NCBI RefSeq assembly: GCF_000092045.1
Contig: NC_007761.1
Location: forward strand, 437,001 to 501,000
DNA length: 64,000 bases
From: Rhizobium etli CFN 42
GTDB lineage: Bacteria; Pseudomonadota; Alphaproteobacteria; Rhizobiales; Rhizobiaceae
Direction: 5' to 3'
Part shown: piece by piece, positions 51,495 to 61,291 of the stretch
Position numbering within the stretch: the stretch's first letter is position 1
Layout of the letters: each line of letters starts with the position of its first letter
The notes under the pieces: model-generated
What the model was told of the DNA's origin: nothing
The model's input: the letters and a program-made list of their open reading frames with translations, nothing else
Databases searched by the model: none
Program-made: the position numbers and the translations under genes

Positions 51495-52901
51495 CTATCC
51501 GTGCGCCCCGCTCCCATCGGAACTCGGAACAGCCACTAGGTCCCGCAGGAAATCTTTGCACCACAGCGAGACGTCGTGCGAGAGCAGGTGTTCCATCATC
51601 ATGCTCCAGCGGTCCCGGCGCTCCTCGAGCGACATGGCAAGCCCTCTGGCAAGCGCATTGGCAGTGCCCTCGACGTCGTAAGGATTGACGAGCAGCGCCC
51701 CCTTCAATTCGCGTGCCGCGCCAGCGAAGCGCGATAGCACCAAGACACCCGGGCGGTCCGGATCCTGGGCGGCGACATATTCCTTGGCAACGAGGTTCAT
51801 GCCATCGCGCAACGGCGTCACCAGCCCGATCGTCGCCAGGCGATAGAGGCCGGCGAGCACGTTGCGGCTGATCGATCGGTTGACATAGCGGATGGGCACC
51901 CAGTCGACCGTTCCGATGGCGCCGTTGACGCGGCCGGCCTGTTCGGCGACCATTTTCTGCATATGTTCGTATTCGGGCACTTCCGATCGCGATTTCGGTG
52001 TGACCTGCAGATAAGTGACCTTGTTTTGGTAGGCAGGATTGCTGGTGAGGAAGCGTTCGAAGGCTTCCAGCCGCTGAATGATGCCCTTCGAATAATCGAG
52101 GCGGTCGACCCCGATGATCATATCGCGGCCTTCGATGCTGCGCCGGGTCTTCTGCACCATGACATTGTCAGCGGCTCTCTCGGCGAATTCGGCGAAGGCC
52201 GCGGTCTCGATGCCGATCGGATAGGCGCCGGCCTTGAAGGTCCGCCCGTGCGAATCGAACAATCCGTTGCCGAGATCGTCGCCAATGCCCTCTCTTCTCA
52301 GATAACCGGCGAAATTCTGGAGATCATAATCGGTCTGGAAGCCGACGAGATCGTAATGCGAGAGGCCGCGCATGATTTCTTCATGGACCGGCATGGTGAC
52401 GAGAATGTCGGCCGGCGGCCAGGGGATGTGCAGAAAGAAGCCGATCCGGTTCTTCAGCCCCATCTGGCGCAGTTCTGCCGCCAGCGGAATGAGGTGGTAA
52501 TCGTGAACCCAGATGATGTCGTCCGGCTCGATCATCGGCGCCAGCCGGTGCGCGAAGAAGCGATTAACGCGGAAATAGCCGGCCATTTCCTTCCGGCCAT
52601 ATTCCGCGAGATCCAGGCGGTAGTGACAGATCGGCCAGAGAACGCGGTTGGCAAAGCCGCGATAATATTCCTCGACGTCGGTGTCGGTGAGGTCGGTCAG
52701 GGCATAGGTGATGTTGCCCTTCTGCTGCAGCGACAGCGCGCCCGGTTCCCTTTCGCCGCTCGACTCTCCCGACCATCCCATCCAGATGCCGCCGCGCTCC
52801 TGCAGGGCCGCCTGCAGTGCGACGGCGAGGCCGCCGGCAGCCGCACCGCCATCTTTGCTCGGCACGGGAACGCGATTGGAAACGACGATAAGACGGCTCA
52901 T
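51495..52901 (-). CDS. otsA: Trehalose-6-phosphate synthase
   Basis: A 468-residue GT20 enzyme that joins UDP-glucose and glucose-6-phosphate. [11 protein letters not shown] opens it, [12 protein letters not shown] and FFLHIPWP form the sugar pocket, [11 protein letters not shown] and [14 protein letters not shown] bind the nucleotide sugar. The otsB phosphatase is not adjacent. Trehalose protects against osmotic and desiccation stress. AAGGA precedes the ATG. Confidence 0.97.
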   Translation of the reverse strand: MSRLIVVSNRVPVPSKDGGAAAGGLAVALQAALQERGGIWMGWSGESSGEREPGALSLQQKGNITYALTDLTDTDVEEYYRGFANRVLWPICHYRLDLAEYGRKEMAGYFRVNRFFAHRLAPMIEPDDIIWVHDYHLIPLAAELRQMGLKNRIGFFLHIPWPPADILVTMPVHEEIMRGLSHYDLVGFQTDYDLQNFAGYLRREGIGDDLGNGLFDSHGRTFKAGAYPIGIETAAFAEFAERAADNVMVQKTRRSIEGRDMIIGVDRLDYSKGIIQRLEAFERFLTSNPAYQNKVTYLQVTPKSRSEVPEYEHMQKMVAEQAGRVNGAIGTVDWVPIRYVNRSISRNVLAGLYRLATIGLVTPLRDGMNLVAKEYVAAQDPDRPGVLVLSRFAGAARELKGALLVNPYDVEGTANALARGLAMSLEERRDRWSMMMEHLLSHDVSLWCKDFLRDLVAVPSSDGSGAHG

Positions 52902-53286
52902 GGGGTTCCTTCAGTTGAGATGGGACATGAAAACGCGAGGTGACGAGCGTCCTGGCGAACCTCCTGAATGTGACGGGGGCGATGCTGGGCGGGCACCGAC
53001 ATCGAACGAGCCATCCGGACGAGGGGCCGCCGTATAGGCCGGCGGGAACAATGGAACGGAGCGTCGTCCCGGGCTTGATAGGCCATGTCGTCGGAAGCAC
53101 CAGTTGCACAGAATTTGCTTGAATCTAGGGCAATTCACGCGGAATGGAAGAATTCTTTCTACAATTTTCCAATAGAAGAACGTTTCATCCGATTGCGAGC
53201 GACGAGCCCGTCGCGCGGCAGGCAGGCACCCGGCCGCGTCACTGTCAGTTTTGGCAATGATGATGTGGCAGGTCGCCGGAAGATGG
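52902..53286. other. Intergenic region between otsA and pgi
   Basis: No gene is supported. It must contain the otsA promoter on the minus strand, but no consensus sigma-70 or GGAAC/CGTT pair could be read with confidence. Confidence 0.5.
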
Positions 53287-53307
53287 GGCAGGGACCGTTG
53301 CCCTGCC
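53287..53307 (-). terminator. Weak hairpin after pgi
   Basis: GGCAGGG and CCCTGCC form a 7-bp stem with a 7-base loop, 41 bases after the pgi stop. No T-tract follows. Confidence 0.4.
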
Positions 53308-53347
53308 TCACGCGATAAGGGGCAGTGGTGCGCCGCCCCTCGATCAG

Positions 53348-54973
53348 CTATTTCGCGAGCTTCGCCAGCGCCGCAACCAGCCCCTGGGTGGAGGAATCAT
53401 GGCTCGCCGCGCTCTCTTTACCTTCGACGACGGGCAGTAGGCCCGTCGCCAGTTCCTTGCCGAGCTCGACGCCCCACTGGTCGAAGGAGTTGATGCGGAA
53501 GAGCACGCCTTCGACGAAGACGCGGTGTTCGTAGAGCGCGATCAGGCGGCCGAGCGCGTAAGGTGTCAGCTTGTCGTAGACGAAGGTGATCGATGGGCGG
53601 TTGCCCGTAAAGACGCGGTGCGGGGCGATGAAATCGGCCTTCTTGTCATCCATGCCCTTGTCGGTCAGCTGCTTCTTGGCTTCGGCGAAAGTGCGGCCCT
53701 TCATCAGCGCTTCCGACTGAGCGAGAACGTTGGAGATCAAGAGCTGATGCTGATGGCGCAGCTCCGGCTCGAAGGCATTGGCGGCGATCATGAACTCGGC
53801 CGGGATGATGCTCGTGCCCTGATGGATGAGCTGGTAGAAGGCGTGCTGGCCGTTGGTGCCGGGCTCGCCCCAGACGACCGGCCCGGAATTGCCATCGACC
53901 GGCGTGCCGTCGATGGTGACGCCCTTGCCGTTCGATTCCATGTCGAGTTGCTGCAGATAGGCCGGGAAGCGCGACAGGCGCTGGTCGTAGGGCAGGATGG
54001 CGCGGGTGGGATACCCGAGTACATTGCGGTGGTAGAAGCCGATCAGGCCGAGCAGCATCGGCAGGTTCTCGGTAACCGGCGCCTGACGGAAATGATTGTC
54101 GACGGCATGGGCGCCGTCGAGGAACTTGCCGAAATTCTCAGGGCCGATCGCGATCATCAGCGGCAGGCCGATCGCCGACCAGATCGAATAGCGGCCGCCG
54201 ACCCAATCCCAGAAGCCGAAGACGCGGGCGCTGTCGATGCCGAAGGCGGCGACCTTGTCGAGCGCCGTCGAGACGGCGGCGAAGTGGTGCTGGACGGCCG
54301 CTTCGCCAAGCGACTTGGCGATGAAACTGCGCGCCGTCTGCGCATTGGTCATCGTCTCGACGGTGGTGAAGGTCTTCGAGGCGACGATGAAGAGGGTCGT
54401 CTCCGGCTGCACGAGCTTCAGGATGTCGGCGATATGGGCGCCGTCGATATTGGAGACGAAATGGGCGCGCGGGCCGTCATGGAAGGGGGCAAGCGCCAGC
54501 GTCGCCATGACGGGGCCGAGATCGGAGCCGCCAATACCGATATTGATGACATCGGTGATCGCCTTGCCGGTAGCACCCTTCAGTGCGCCGGAGCGGATGT
54601 CGTCGGCAAACTTGCCCATGGCGGCAAGCACGGCGTTGACGTCAGGCATGACGTCCTTGCCGTCGACGAGGACAGGCGTGTTGGAGCGGTTGCGCAGCGC
54701 CGTGTGCAGAACCGCCCGGTCCTCGGTGAAATTGATCGCCTTGCCGGAGAACATCTCCTCGCGCTTCCTTTCGACGCCGCCCTCTTCAGCAAGCTTGACC
54801 AGCAGCTTGAGGATCTCGTCGTTCACAGCCGTCTTGGAATAGTCCATCAGCAGGTCGTCGAGCGAGACGGAAAAGCGCGAAAAGCGCTGCGCATCGGCGG
54901 CGAAGGCCGCGCGGAGATCGGTCGCCTTGGTGGCGGCGGCAGTGCTTTTCAGCTGTTCGACGATGGCGTTCAT
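53348..54973 (-). CDS. pgi: Glucose-6-phosphate isomerase
   Basis: A 541-residue cytoplasmic enzyme interconverting glucose-6-phosphate and fructose-6-phosphate. [15 protein letters not shown] and [14 protein letters not shown] bind the phosphate; [12 protein letters not shown] and [17 protein letters not shown] carry the catalytic Glu and His (the two PGI signatures). It is close to the fructose genes, whose product enters here. The promoter is upstream in the 54974-55058 spacer. Confidence 0.97.
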   Translation of the reverse strand: MNAIVEQLKSTAAATKATDLRAAFAADAQRFSRFSVSLDDLLMDYSKTAVNDEILKLLVKLAEEGGVERKREEMFSGKAINFTEDRAVLHTALRNRSNTPVLVDGKDVMPDVNAVLAAMGKFADDIRSGALKGATGKAITDVINIGIGGSDLGPVMATLALAPFHDGPRAHFVSNIDGAHIADILKLVQPETTLFIVASKTFTTVETMTNAQTARSFIAKSLGEAAVQHHFAAVSTALDKVAAFGIDSARVFGFWDWVGGRYSIWSAIGLPLMIAIGPENFGKFLDGAHAVDNHFRQAPVTENLPMLLGLIGFYHRNVLGYPTRAILPYDQRLSRFPAYLQQLDMESNGKGVTIDGTPVDGNSGPVVWGEPGTNGQHAFYQLIHQGTSIIPAEFMIAANAFEPELRHQHQLLISNVLAQSEALMKGRTFAEAKKQLTDKGMDDKKADFIAPHRVFTGNRPSITFVYDKLTPYALGRLIALYEHRVFVEGVLFRINSFDQWGVELGKELATGLLPVVEGKESAASHDSSTQGLVAALAKLAK

Positions 54974-55058
54974 GGGAGGCTCCTTTGGAGGCGGAAAGGG
55001 TTGCGGAAACTATTCGCTTTATCGGGGCCAAATCAAGTTCAGCCATCGCTCCAATATG

Positions 55059-55088
55059 AAAAAAGCCACCCGCGGCAAGCGGATGGCT
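55059..55088 (-). terminator. Terminator after fadD
   Basis: On the minus strand AGCCATCCGC and GCGGGTGGCT pair over 10 bp with one G-U, followed by TTTTTC. It is 33 bases after the fadD stop. Confidence 0.85.
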
Positions 55089-55120
55089 CTTAGATGTGAG
55101 CTTTCAGGAGCTTGTCAAAT

Positions 55121-56821
55121 TCAGCCGCGCAGGTCCTTGCGCAGGATCTTGCCAACAGGGGATTTCGGCAGCTCGGTGCGGAATTCGATGAAGCGCGGGC
55201 GCTTGTAGTTGGTGAGATTGGCGATGCAATGCGCCCTCACCTCCGCTTCCGTCAGGTTCGGATCCTTCCTGACCACGAAGAGCTTGACCGCCTCGCCCGA
55301 ATGGCCGTCCGGCACGCCGACCGCCGCGGCTTCGAGGATGCCGGCGTGCATGGCGGCGACTTCCTCGATCTCGTTCGGATAGACGTTGAAGCCGGAGACG
55401 AGGATCATGTCCTTCTTGCGGTCGACGATCTTAGTATAGCCGCGCTCGTCCATGAAGCCCATGTCGCCGGAGCGGAAATAGCCGTCGGCGGTCATCACTC
55501 GCGCCGTTTCCTCCGGCTTCTGCCAATAGCCGGCCATCACCTGCGGCCCGCGGATGCAGATCTCGCCGATTTCGCCGAGCGGCAGCGAGCGGCCTTCCTC
55601 GTCGCGGATGTCGAGTTCGGTGGAAGGGATAGGCAGGCCGATCGAGCCGGTAAACTCGATCGAATCGAAGCGGTTGGCGGTGGCTACCGGCGAGGTCTCC
55701 GAAAGCCCGTAGCCTTCCGTGATAGCCGTGCCTGTCGTCTTCAACCAGCGTTCGGCGACCGGGCGCTGGACGGCCATGCCGCCCCCAAGCGACATGATGA
55801 GCGAGGAGAAATCGAGCTTGGCGAATTCGGCGTTGTTCATCAGTGCGTTGAACAGCGTGTTGAGGCCGGGGAAGATATGAATATTCGACTTTCCGAACTC
55901 CTTGACGAGGCCGGGAATATCGCGCGGATTGGCGATCAGGATATTGTGGGCGCCGAGCGACATGCCCATCAGCGAATTCACCGTCAGCGCGAAGATGTGG
56001 TAGAGCGGCAGGGCGCAGAGGAAGTTCAGAACCTCGGGTTGTTTCTTACGCTGGAAAGCCGATCGCAGCCAGAGCGACAGCTGCAGCTTGTTGGCGAGCA
56101 GGTTCTGATGTGTCAGCACCGCGCCCTTGGCAACGCCCGTTGTGCCGCCGGTATATTGCAGGAAGGCGATGTGGCCGCCCGCAAGCGTCACCGGCTGGAG
56201 GCTCTTTTTCGCGCCTTCGCGCAGCACCTGGCTGAAGCTTTTGTGCTGCGGGATCGACCAGGAGGGAACGAGCTTCTTCACCTTGCGCACGACGAAGTTG
56301 ACCATCAGCCCTTTCGGTCCCAGCATTTCGCCTAGCGAGGTAACGACGACATGGCGCAGGTCGGTCTTGTTGAGGACCTGCTCGACGGTGCGGGCGAAAT
56401 TCTCCAGCACGAAGATCGCCTTGGCGCCGGAATCGCGCAGCTGGTGTTCGAGTTCGCGCGGCGTATAGAGCGGATTGACGTTGACGACCACCAGACCGGC
56501 CCGAAGGATCGCATAGGTGGCGACGGGGTTCTGCAGGACATTCGGCATCATCACGGCGACGCGGTCGCCCTTCTCGAGGCCGATGCTCTGCAGCCAGGCG
56601 GCAACCTTGCGCGTCTGGCTCTCCAGATCGCGGTAGCTCATCGACTTGCCCATGCTCGAAAAAACCGTCCGGTCGGCGTAACGGGCGCAGGATTTTTCCA
56701 AGAGTTCGGCAAGCGAGGCATGTTCCAGCGGCGGGAGTTCGGCCGGAACCATATCCGGATAGGTGGCAAGCCACGGCTTGTCGGTTTTTGCTCCGTTCGG
56801 ATGGACGGAAATGCTGGTCAT
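55121..56821 (-). CDS. fadD: Long-chain fatty acid-CoA ligase
   Basis: A 566-residue AMP-forming enzyme starting MTSISVHPNG at 56821 (GGGAGAGAG upstream). YTGGTTGVAKGAVLTH is the ATP/AMP P-loop, EGYGLSETSPV the acyl motif, DGYFRSGDMGFMDERGY and GKILRK the C-terminal hinge and catalytic Lys. It activates long-chain acids for beta-oxidation or recycling. A palindrome upstream at 56964 is a possible operator. Confidence 0.95.
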   Translation of the reverse strand: MTSISVHPNGAKTDKPWLATYPDMVPAELPPLEHASLAELLEKSCARYADRTVFSSMGKSMSYRDLESQTRKVAAWLQSIGLEKGDRVAVMMPNVLQNPVATYAILRAGLVVVNVNPLYTPRELEHQLRDSGAKAIFVLENFARTVEQVLNKTDLRHVVVTSLGEMLGPKGLMVNFVVRKVKKLVPSWSIPQHKSFSQVLREGAKKSLQPVTLAGGHIAFLQYTGGTTGVAKGAVLTHQNLLANKLQLSLWLRSAFQRKKQPEVLNFLCALPLYHIFALTVNSLMGMSLGAHNILIANPRDIPGLVKEFGKSNIHIFPGLNTLFNALMNNAEFAKLDFSSLIMSLGGGMAVQRPVAERWLKTTGTAITEGYGLSETSPVATANRFDSIEFTGSIGLPIPSTELDIRDEEGRSLPLGEIGEICIRGPQVMAGYWQKPEETARVMTADGYFRSGDMGFMDERGYTKIVDRKKDMILVSGFNVYPNEIEEVAAMHAGILEAAAVGVPDGHSGEAVKLFVVRKDPNLTEAEVRAHCIANLTNYKRPRFIEFRTELPKSPVGKILRKDLRG

Positions 56822-56963
56822 TGTGTCTCTCTCCCTTGCGGCCGCCGCGCCGGTCGAGCCCTGGTCGACTAGCTCGCAATTGACCGGAAGCATCCTCCAT
56901 CTTCCAGTCCGGCAGCTTATGCCATTGCCTGAATGGTTCAAGCCGAATGAAGCTATACTAACC

Positions 56964-56979
56964 TTGACGTAAACGTCAA
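56964..56979. promoter_or_regulatory. TTGACGT/ACGTCAA palindrome upstream of fadD
   Basis: TTGACGT and ACGTCAA flank AA, a 16-bp dyad 143 bases before the fadD start. It resembles operators of MerR-family LiuR-type regulators of fatty and branched-chain acid catabolism. Confidence 0.5.
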
Positions 56980-57013
56980 CGCTTGCCGATAGCTCGATCG
57001 GCGACAAAACCCG

Positions 57014-57038
57014 GGAACTTTGAGTCCGCCGTGACGTT
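57014..57038 (+). promoter_or_regulatory. EcfG/RpoE2 general-stress promoter
   Basis: GGAAC (57014-57018) and CGTT (57035-57038) are separated by exactly 16 bases, a perfect consensus. It is 45 bases before the PRC-barrel gene and reads toward it. Confidence 0.8.
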
Positions 57039-57082
57039 GATCCTGCATACTCACCACGAGGAAACACCAGAGGAGGTGCACA

Positions 57083-57475
57083 ATGTTGAATCAGGACACC
57101 GACGCCAGCCGCCGCGACCCAAATGTGAAGGATACCCCTTCGCTGATCGCCAGCGACCGCGTCGAAGGTACCCGCGTTTATGGCCCGGATGGCAGGCATA
57201 TCGGCTCGATCGAACGGCTGATCATCGGCAAGCTCGATGGCCGCGTCGCCTATGCGGTGCTGAGCTTCGGCGGCTTCCTGGGCATCGGAGATGATCACTA
57301 TCCGCTTCCCTGGGAAAAGCTGACCTACGACACCCAGCTTGACGGCTATCGGATCGACCTAACCAAGGAGCAGATCGAAGGCGCCCCGAGCTATTCGGAC
57401 GATGACGACACCTGGTACAACGATAATGGCCGCCGGGTCTATGACTACTACGGCGTGCCGCCCTACTGGATGTAA
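57083..57475 (+). CDS. PRC-barrel domain protein, likely general-stress gene
   Basis: A 130-residue soluble protein. LIASDRVEGTRVYGPDGRHIGSIERL and VAYAVLSFGGFLGIGDDHYPLPW form a PRC barrel, a fold found in stress and RNA-associated proteins. The tail is acidic and aromatic (YSDDDDTWYNDNGR). AGGAGG is upstream of the ATG. It is read from the EcfG promoter and ends in a strong terminator. Confidence 0.9.
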   Translation: MLNQDTDASRRDPNVKDTPSLIASDRVEGTRVYGPDGRHIGSIERLIIGKLDGRVAYAVLSFGGFLGIGDDHYPLPWEKLTYDTQLDGYRIDLTKEQIEGAPSYSDDDDTWYNDNGRRVYDYYGVPPYWM

Positions 57476-57501
57476 TCTCGTCCGATGGACCGAGCAGGAA
57501 G

Positions 57502-57527
57502 GGCCCCGTGCGATGCGGGGCCTTTTT
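57502..57527 (+). terminator. Terminator after the PRC-barrel gene
   Basis: GGCCCCG and CGGGGCC form a perfect 7-bp stem with a 7-base loop, followed by TTTTT. Confidence 0.9.
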
Positions 57528-57563
57528 GGTGTGTATTGACGAGTCGAGAGGTTGCGGCCGCCT

Positions 57564-60017
57564 TTATTGCTGACCTGCCACAAGATCATTGGCCGACCGC
57601 AGCACTGAACCGACGGCAATGTCATTGGCCGAAATCACCTTTGCCGTCCTCACCACAAACACATGGCTCTCGCCCGGCAGCAGCGTCACCAGCATCGTAT
57701 CCACCACAGCATCCGGATCCACCCGATCCGCCATCAGGCAGAGGTCCTTGACGAAATTTTCAGCCGTCACCGTTATTGCATAACCTCCAGCGATCGCCGC
57801 GACATCGACGCTCAATCGCGGCACCGGCAGGGCAAGCTCGATATCCTCGACGAAATAGTGAAAGGCCCGCCGGTCGAGCATCTCAACGACGATGACCTCT
57901 TCCGTCGGTAAGTCTGACCTAACAATATCCTCCGGCAGCGGAAATTCCTTTGCCTCGAAGCGGTCGCAGAGCAGGCGCCAGAATTCGAATTCGGCAAGCA
58001 CGGTGCCGTCGAGCTTCATCCGCCTGCCGCTGATCTTCGCCCGCCAGAACAAGGTTCTCTCATTGACCGCCACTGCCGCAAGCCTGCCATCGCGCGGCTG
58101 GATCGTCAGCAGGCGCGGATCGTAAGCCGCCTTCAGCGCATACCAGAGCGGCTTGCGGCGCCCGGCCGAATCGAGGGCGGCCCAGGAGGTCACCGGCCAG
58201 CAGTCGTTGAACTGCCAGACGACCGCACCCTTGCAGACATTCCGATGCGAGCGCATGTGCTCGATGCCGAAGCGGATGGCGCGGGCCTGGTTGAGCTGGG
58301 TGGCGAAGTGCCAGTCATCCATCGTCTCCGGTTCCGGCAGATGGCCGGCAAGGCCGCGGATCAGCTTGTCGTTGCCGAGCGTCGCCTTCTGATGATGGAA
58401 AACGCCGTTCGATTGCGGCGTCAGCGGCTGGTCATGCACGCCTTCTTCGATCGTCGCCCAGGTGGGCGGCGCCTGCCAGCCGAATTCGGAGCAGAAGCGC
58501 GGGACATAGTTGCGGTAGACCTCGTAGCCGACATCGTTCCACACGTCCCAGATATGTTTGCAGCCATGCGCGTCGGCATTGGGCTCGATCTCCATCGAGC
58601 CGGAATAGGGGCTGCCGGGATAATAGGGCCGGTCGGGATCGAGTTCGACACAGAGCCGCGGCAGCAGGTCGAGGTAATAGCCGAGCCCCCAGCTCTCGCC
58701 TTGCTTGATGATCGGCCGCCAGCCCCATTCGTCGAAGCCCCAGATATTCTCGTTGTTTCCGTTCCAGAGGATCAGCGAGGCATGCGAGATCAGCCGCACG
58801 ACATTGTCGCGCACCTCCGCCTCGACCTCGCTTCGAAGCGGCTCTTCCTCCGGATAGGCGGCGCAGGCAAAGAGGAAATCCTGCCAGACCAGCATGCCCA
58901 TGCGGTCGCAGGCCGCGTAGAATTCGTCGCGCTCGAAGATACCGCCGCCCCAGACGCGTAGCATGTGGATATTGGCGGCCTTCGCCTCCTCAATGCGGGC
59001 GGCGTAACGCTCGGCCGTCACCCGCGAGGGGAAGCAATCGTCGGGGATCCAGTTGGCGCCGGCGATGAAGAGCGGCACGTCGTTGATGACGAAGGTGAAG
59101 GCCGAGCCGTGCGCGTCGGCCGAGGTGTCGAGCCTGAGTGACCGGAAACCAAGCGCCCGTTCATAGGTGTCGAGCAGATCGCCGCCGGCATCGTCGAGGA
59201 GTTCGAGCGTGAGGGGATAAAGCGGCTGCGCCCCGAGATGATGCGGCCACCAGAGTTTTGGCGAGGGAAGGACGAGCTCGAAGGTGACTTCATCTTCTTC
59301 AGGCCTGATCACAACCGTTGTCGTCACGCCGCCGATCGCGGCGGTCAGCCGGCACGTCGCCTCGCCATGTCGTGCCACCTTCGCATGGATTTTCACAAGC
59401 CCGTCGCCGCCGGAGAGTGTTGCGGTGACCCGTGTCTCGGCGAGCCGCGCCCGATCCCAGCTTTCCAGCCGCACCGGCTTCCAGAGACCTGATGTCACCA
59501 GCGTCGGCCCCCAGTCCCAGCCGAAATTGCACGCCATCTTGCGCATCAGATTGCCCGGGCCGGGATAGTTGTTCGGCCGGTAGCCGTAATGCTTCTCCAT
59601 CTCCGCGCCATAGGCGTAAGCCGAACGGAAGCTGACGGTAAGTTCGTTCTGGGCCTTATGCAGCAGCCCCGAAACATCGAAGCGATAGGTGCGGTGCATG
59701 TTGAAGCTGCGGCCAATCTCTTCGCCGTTCAGCAGGATCACCGCGACCGTATCGAGCCCGTCGAAGACGAGCTCCTGCACCCTGTCATCGTCAGGCAAGG
59801 CCTCGAAACGGCAGCGATAGGTCCAATCGGTCTTGCCGATCCAGTCATTGGTGATTTCGTTGATGTCGATATAGGGGTCGGGAATCAGCCGGTTGGCGAG
59901 AAGGTCGAGATGCACGCAGCCCGGCACCGTCGCGGGGATTGCATCGGGCAGGCCGGCCCTTCCTGTATCGTTGCAGTTAAGCGTCCAGCCGGAGTTGAGC
60001 ACGGTCTTCTCGATCAT
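57564..60017 (-). CDS. Beta-mannosidase (GH2)
   Basis: An 817-residue GH2 enzyme starting MIEKTVLNSGWTLN at 60017 (AGGAG upstream). The N-terminal jelly roll includes TVPGCVHLDLLANRLIPDPY and DWTYRCRF. The catalytic barrel has ILWNGNNENIWG with the acid/base Glu and RFCSEFGWQAPP with the nucleophile Glu. It would remove mannose from beta-mannosides. No signal peptide is seen, so it acts on imported oligosaccharides. No transporter for these is in the window. Confidence 0.93.
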   Translation of the reverse strand: MIEKTVLNSGWTLNCNDTGRAGLPDAIPATVPGCVHLDLLANRLIPDPYIDINEITNDWIGKTDWTYRCRFEALPDDDRVQELVFDGLDTVAVILLNGEEIGRSFNMHRTYRFDVSGLLHKAQNELTVSFRSAYAYGAEMEKHYGYRPNNYPGPGNLMRKMACNFGWDWGPTLVTSGLWKPVRLESWDRARLAETRVTATLSGGDGLVKIHAKVARHGEATCRLTAAIGGVTTTVVIRPEEDEVTFELVLPSPKLWWPHHLGAQPLYPLTLELLDDAGGDLLDTYERALGFRSLRLDTSADAHGSAFTFVINDVPLFIAGANWIPDDCFPSRVTAERYAARIEEAKAANIHMLRVWGGGIFERDEFYAACDRMGMLVWQDFLFACAAYPEEEPLRSEVEAEVRDNVVRLISHASLILWNGNNENIWGFDEWGWRPIIKQGESWGLGYYLDLLPRLCVELDPDRPYYPGSPYSGSMEIEPNADAHGCKHIWDVWNDVGYEVYRNYVPRFCSEFGWQAPPTWATIEEGVHDQPLTPQSNGVFHHQKATLGNDKLIRGLAGHLPEPETMDDWHFATQLNQARAIRFGIEHMRSHRNVCKGAVVWQFNDCWPVTSWAALDSAGRRKPLWYALKAAYDPRLLTIQPRDGRLAAVAVNERTLFWRAKISGRRMKLDGTVLAEFEFWRLLCDRFEAKEFPLPEDIVRSDLPTEEVIVVEMLDRRAFHYFVEDIELALPVPRLSVDVAAIAGGYAITVTAENFVKDLCLMADRVDPDAVVDTMLVTLLPGESHVFVVRTAKVISANDIAVGSVLRSANDLVAGQQ

Positions 60018-60101
60018 GGCGGGCTCCTGGTTTATGCCCTCGAAACTGTGGTGGGGTGCCATTGGGAGGGGCGCCGCGGCGATCGGCAGCGGCGCGTGGC
60101 G

Positions 60102-60497
60102 TCAGAGAAACCGGCCGTGGCGCTGCAGCACTTCGATCTTGTAGCCGTCGGGATCGCTGACGAAAAAGAACAGGCCGAAGAGCTTGCCGTCGCGATTGAG
60201 CTCGACCAGCTCGCCCGGTTTCAGCCCGAGTTTGAGCATGCGCTCGCGCTCCGCCGCCACCTCGTCGACGGAGACGGCGAGATGGCCATAGGCATTGCCG
60301 AGAGCGTAGGGTTCGGTCCGGCCCTTGTTGACCGTCAGCTCCAGTTCGAAGCCGGTTTCCGCATTGCTGAGATAAATCAGCGTGAAGGTTTGGAAATCGA
60401 CGCGGTCGGCGACCGAAAGGCCGAAGGCTTTGCTGTAGAATTCGACCGAACGCGCCTCGTCGAGAACGCGGATCATGGAGTGGATTATCTTCGCCAA
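60102..60497 (-). CDS. gloA: Lactoylglutathione lyase (glyoxalase I)
   Basis: A 131-residue VOC protein. HSMIRVLD gives metal His6, GFELELTVN the Glu, YGHLAVSV the second His and DPDGYKIEVLQ the last Glu, the full Ni/Zn glyoxalase I set. It converts methylglyoxal-glutathione hemithioacetal to lactoylglutathione. It lies between the mannosidase and the osmoprotectant operon on the same strand. Confidence 0.85.
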   Translation of the reverse strand: MAKIIHSMIRVLDEARSVEFYSKAFGLSVADRVDFQTFTLIYLSNAETGFELELTVNKGRTEPYALGNAYGHLAVSVDEVAAERERMLKLGLKPGELVELNRDGKLFGLFFFVSDPDGYKIEVLQRHGRFL

Positions 60498-60541
60498 TTC
60501 TGCCTCCCAATCTTTCCGTCACGCCTGTGGTAGCGGTCCTT

Positions 60542-61291
60542 TCACGCCGCGCGCAAGCCGATTCTTCGCGTGATTGCCGCTTCGACGAGGCCCATGGCGT
60601 CATAGATCAGCACCGCCATCAGCCCGACGATCAGCCCGCCCTGCAGGATGAAGGCAGTATTGTCCGATATCAGTCCGGCGATGATCACCTCACCCAAGCC
60701 CTTTGCCGCAACCGTCGAGCCGATCGTCGCCGTGCCGATATTGATCACGGTCGCGACCTTCAGCCCCTCGAGGATCAGCGGCAGGGCGAGCGGCAGCTCG
60801 ACGCGAAACAGCCGCTGCGTCGCATTCATGCCCATGCCGTCGGCGGCGTCGAGCACCTGCGGCGACACCTGCTTCAAGCCGGCGACGGTATTTTCGAAGA
60901 TCGGCAGCAGGCCGTAGAGAAAGAGCGCGATCAGGGTCGGCATGGCGCCGAAGCCGGTGGCGGGGACGGCGAGCGCCAGCACCGCGACCGGTGGAAAGGT
61001 CTGTCCGGCGTTGGCGATGGCGCGAGATAGTGGCAGGAAATCGGCGCCGCTCTTGCGGGTGACGAAGATGCCGCCGAGCACGGCAAGTACGGCGCTGCAG
61101 GCGATCGAGCCGATGACGAGCTGCAGATGTCCGAGCGCAAGTGAGGCAAGGCTGTTCTGCGTGTAGACGGCAGGCGCGTTGTTGCTGGTCAGCGGCACAA
61201 GCAGGAAGGAGAGCCACTCTGTCCTGAATAGCAGGATCAGGAGGAGGGCGAGCGCCGCCAGGCGGAAGAGATTGGCGACGACGAGTTTCAT
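60542..61291 (-). CDS. Osmoprotectant ABC transporter permease (YehW/OpuCB-like)
   Basis: A 249-residue inner-membrane permease with about six helices (LAALALLLILLFRTEWLSFL, GAMPTLIALFLYGLLPIFENTVAGL). The coupling loop ADGMGMNATQRLFRVELPLALP is typical. It is the last gene of the four-gene operon and overlaps the ATPase gene by four bases. The substrate is probably glycine betaine or choline-like osmolytes. Confidence 0.9.
   Translation of the reverse strand: MKLVVANLFRLAALALLLILLFRTEWLSFLLVPLTSNNAPAVYTQNSLASLALGHLQLVIGSIACSAVLAVLGGIFVTRKSGADFLPLSRAIANAGQTFPPVAVLALAVPATGFGAMPTLIALFLYGLLPIFENTVAGLKQVSPQVLDAADGMGMNATQRLFRVELPLALPLILEGLKVATVINIGTATIGSTVAAKGLGEVIIAGLISDNTAFILQGGLIVGLMAVLIYDAMGLVEAAITRRIGLRAA

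Noticed and set aside
53525..55093. 522-residue plus-strand frame opposite pgi
   Set aside because: It is a shadow frame; pgi signatures are on the minus strand.
55121..57298. 725-residue form of FadD
   Set aside because: The extra N-terminal 159 residues have no FadD similarity and cross the fadD promoter and operator; the start at 56821 has a good ribosome site.
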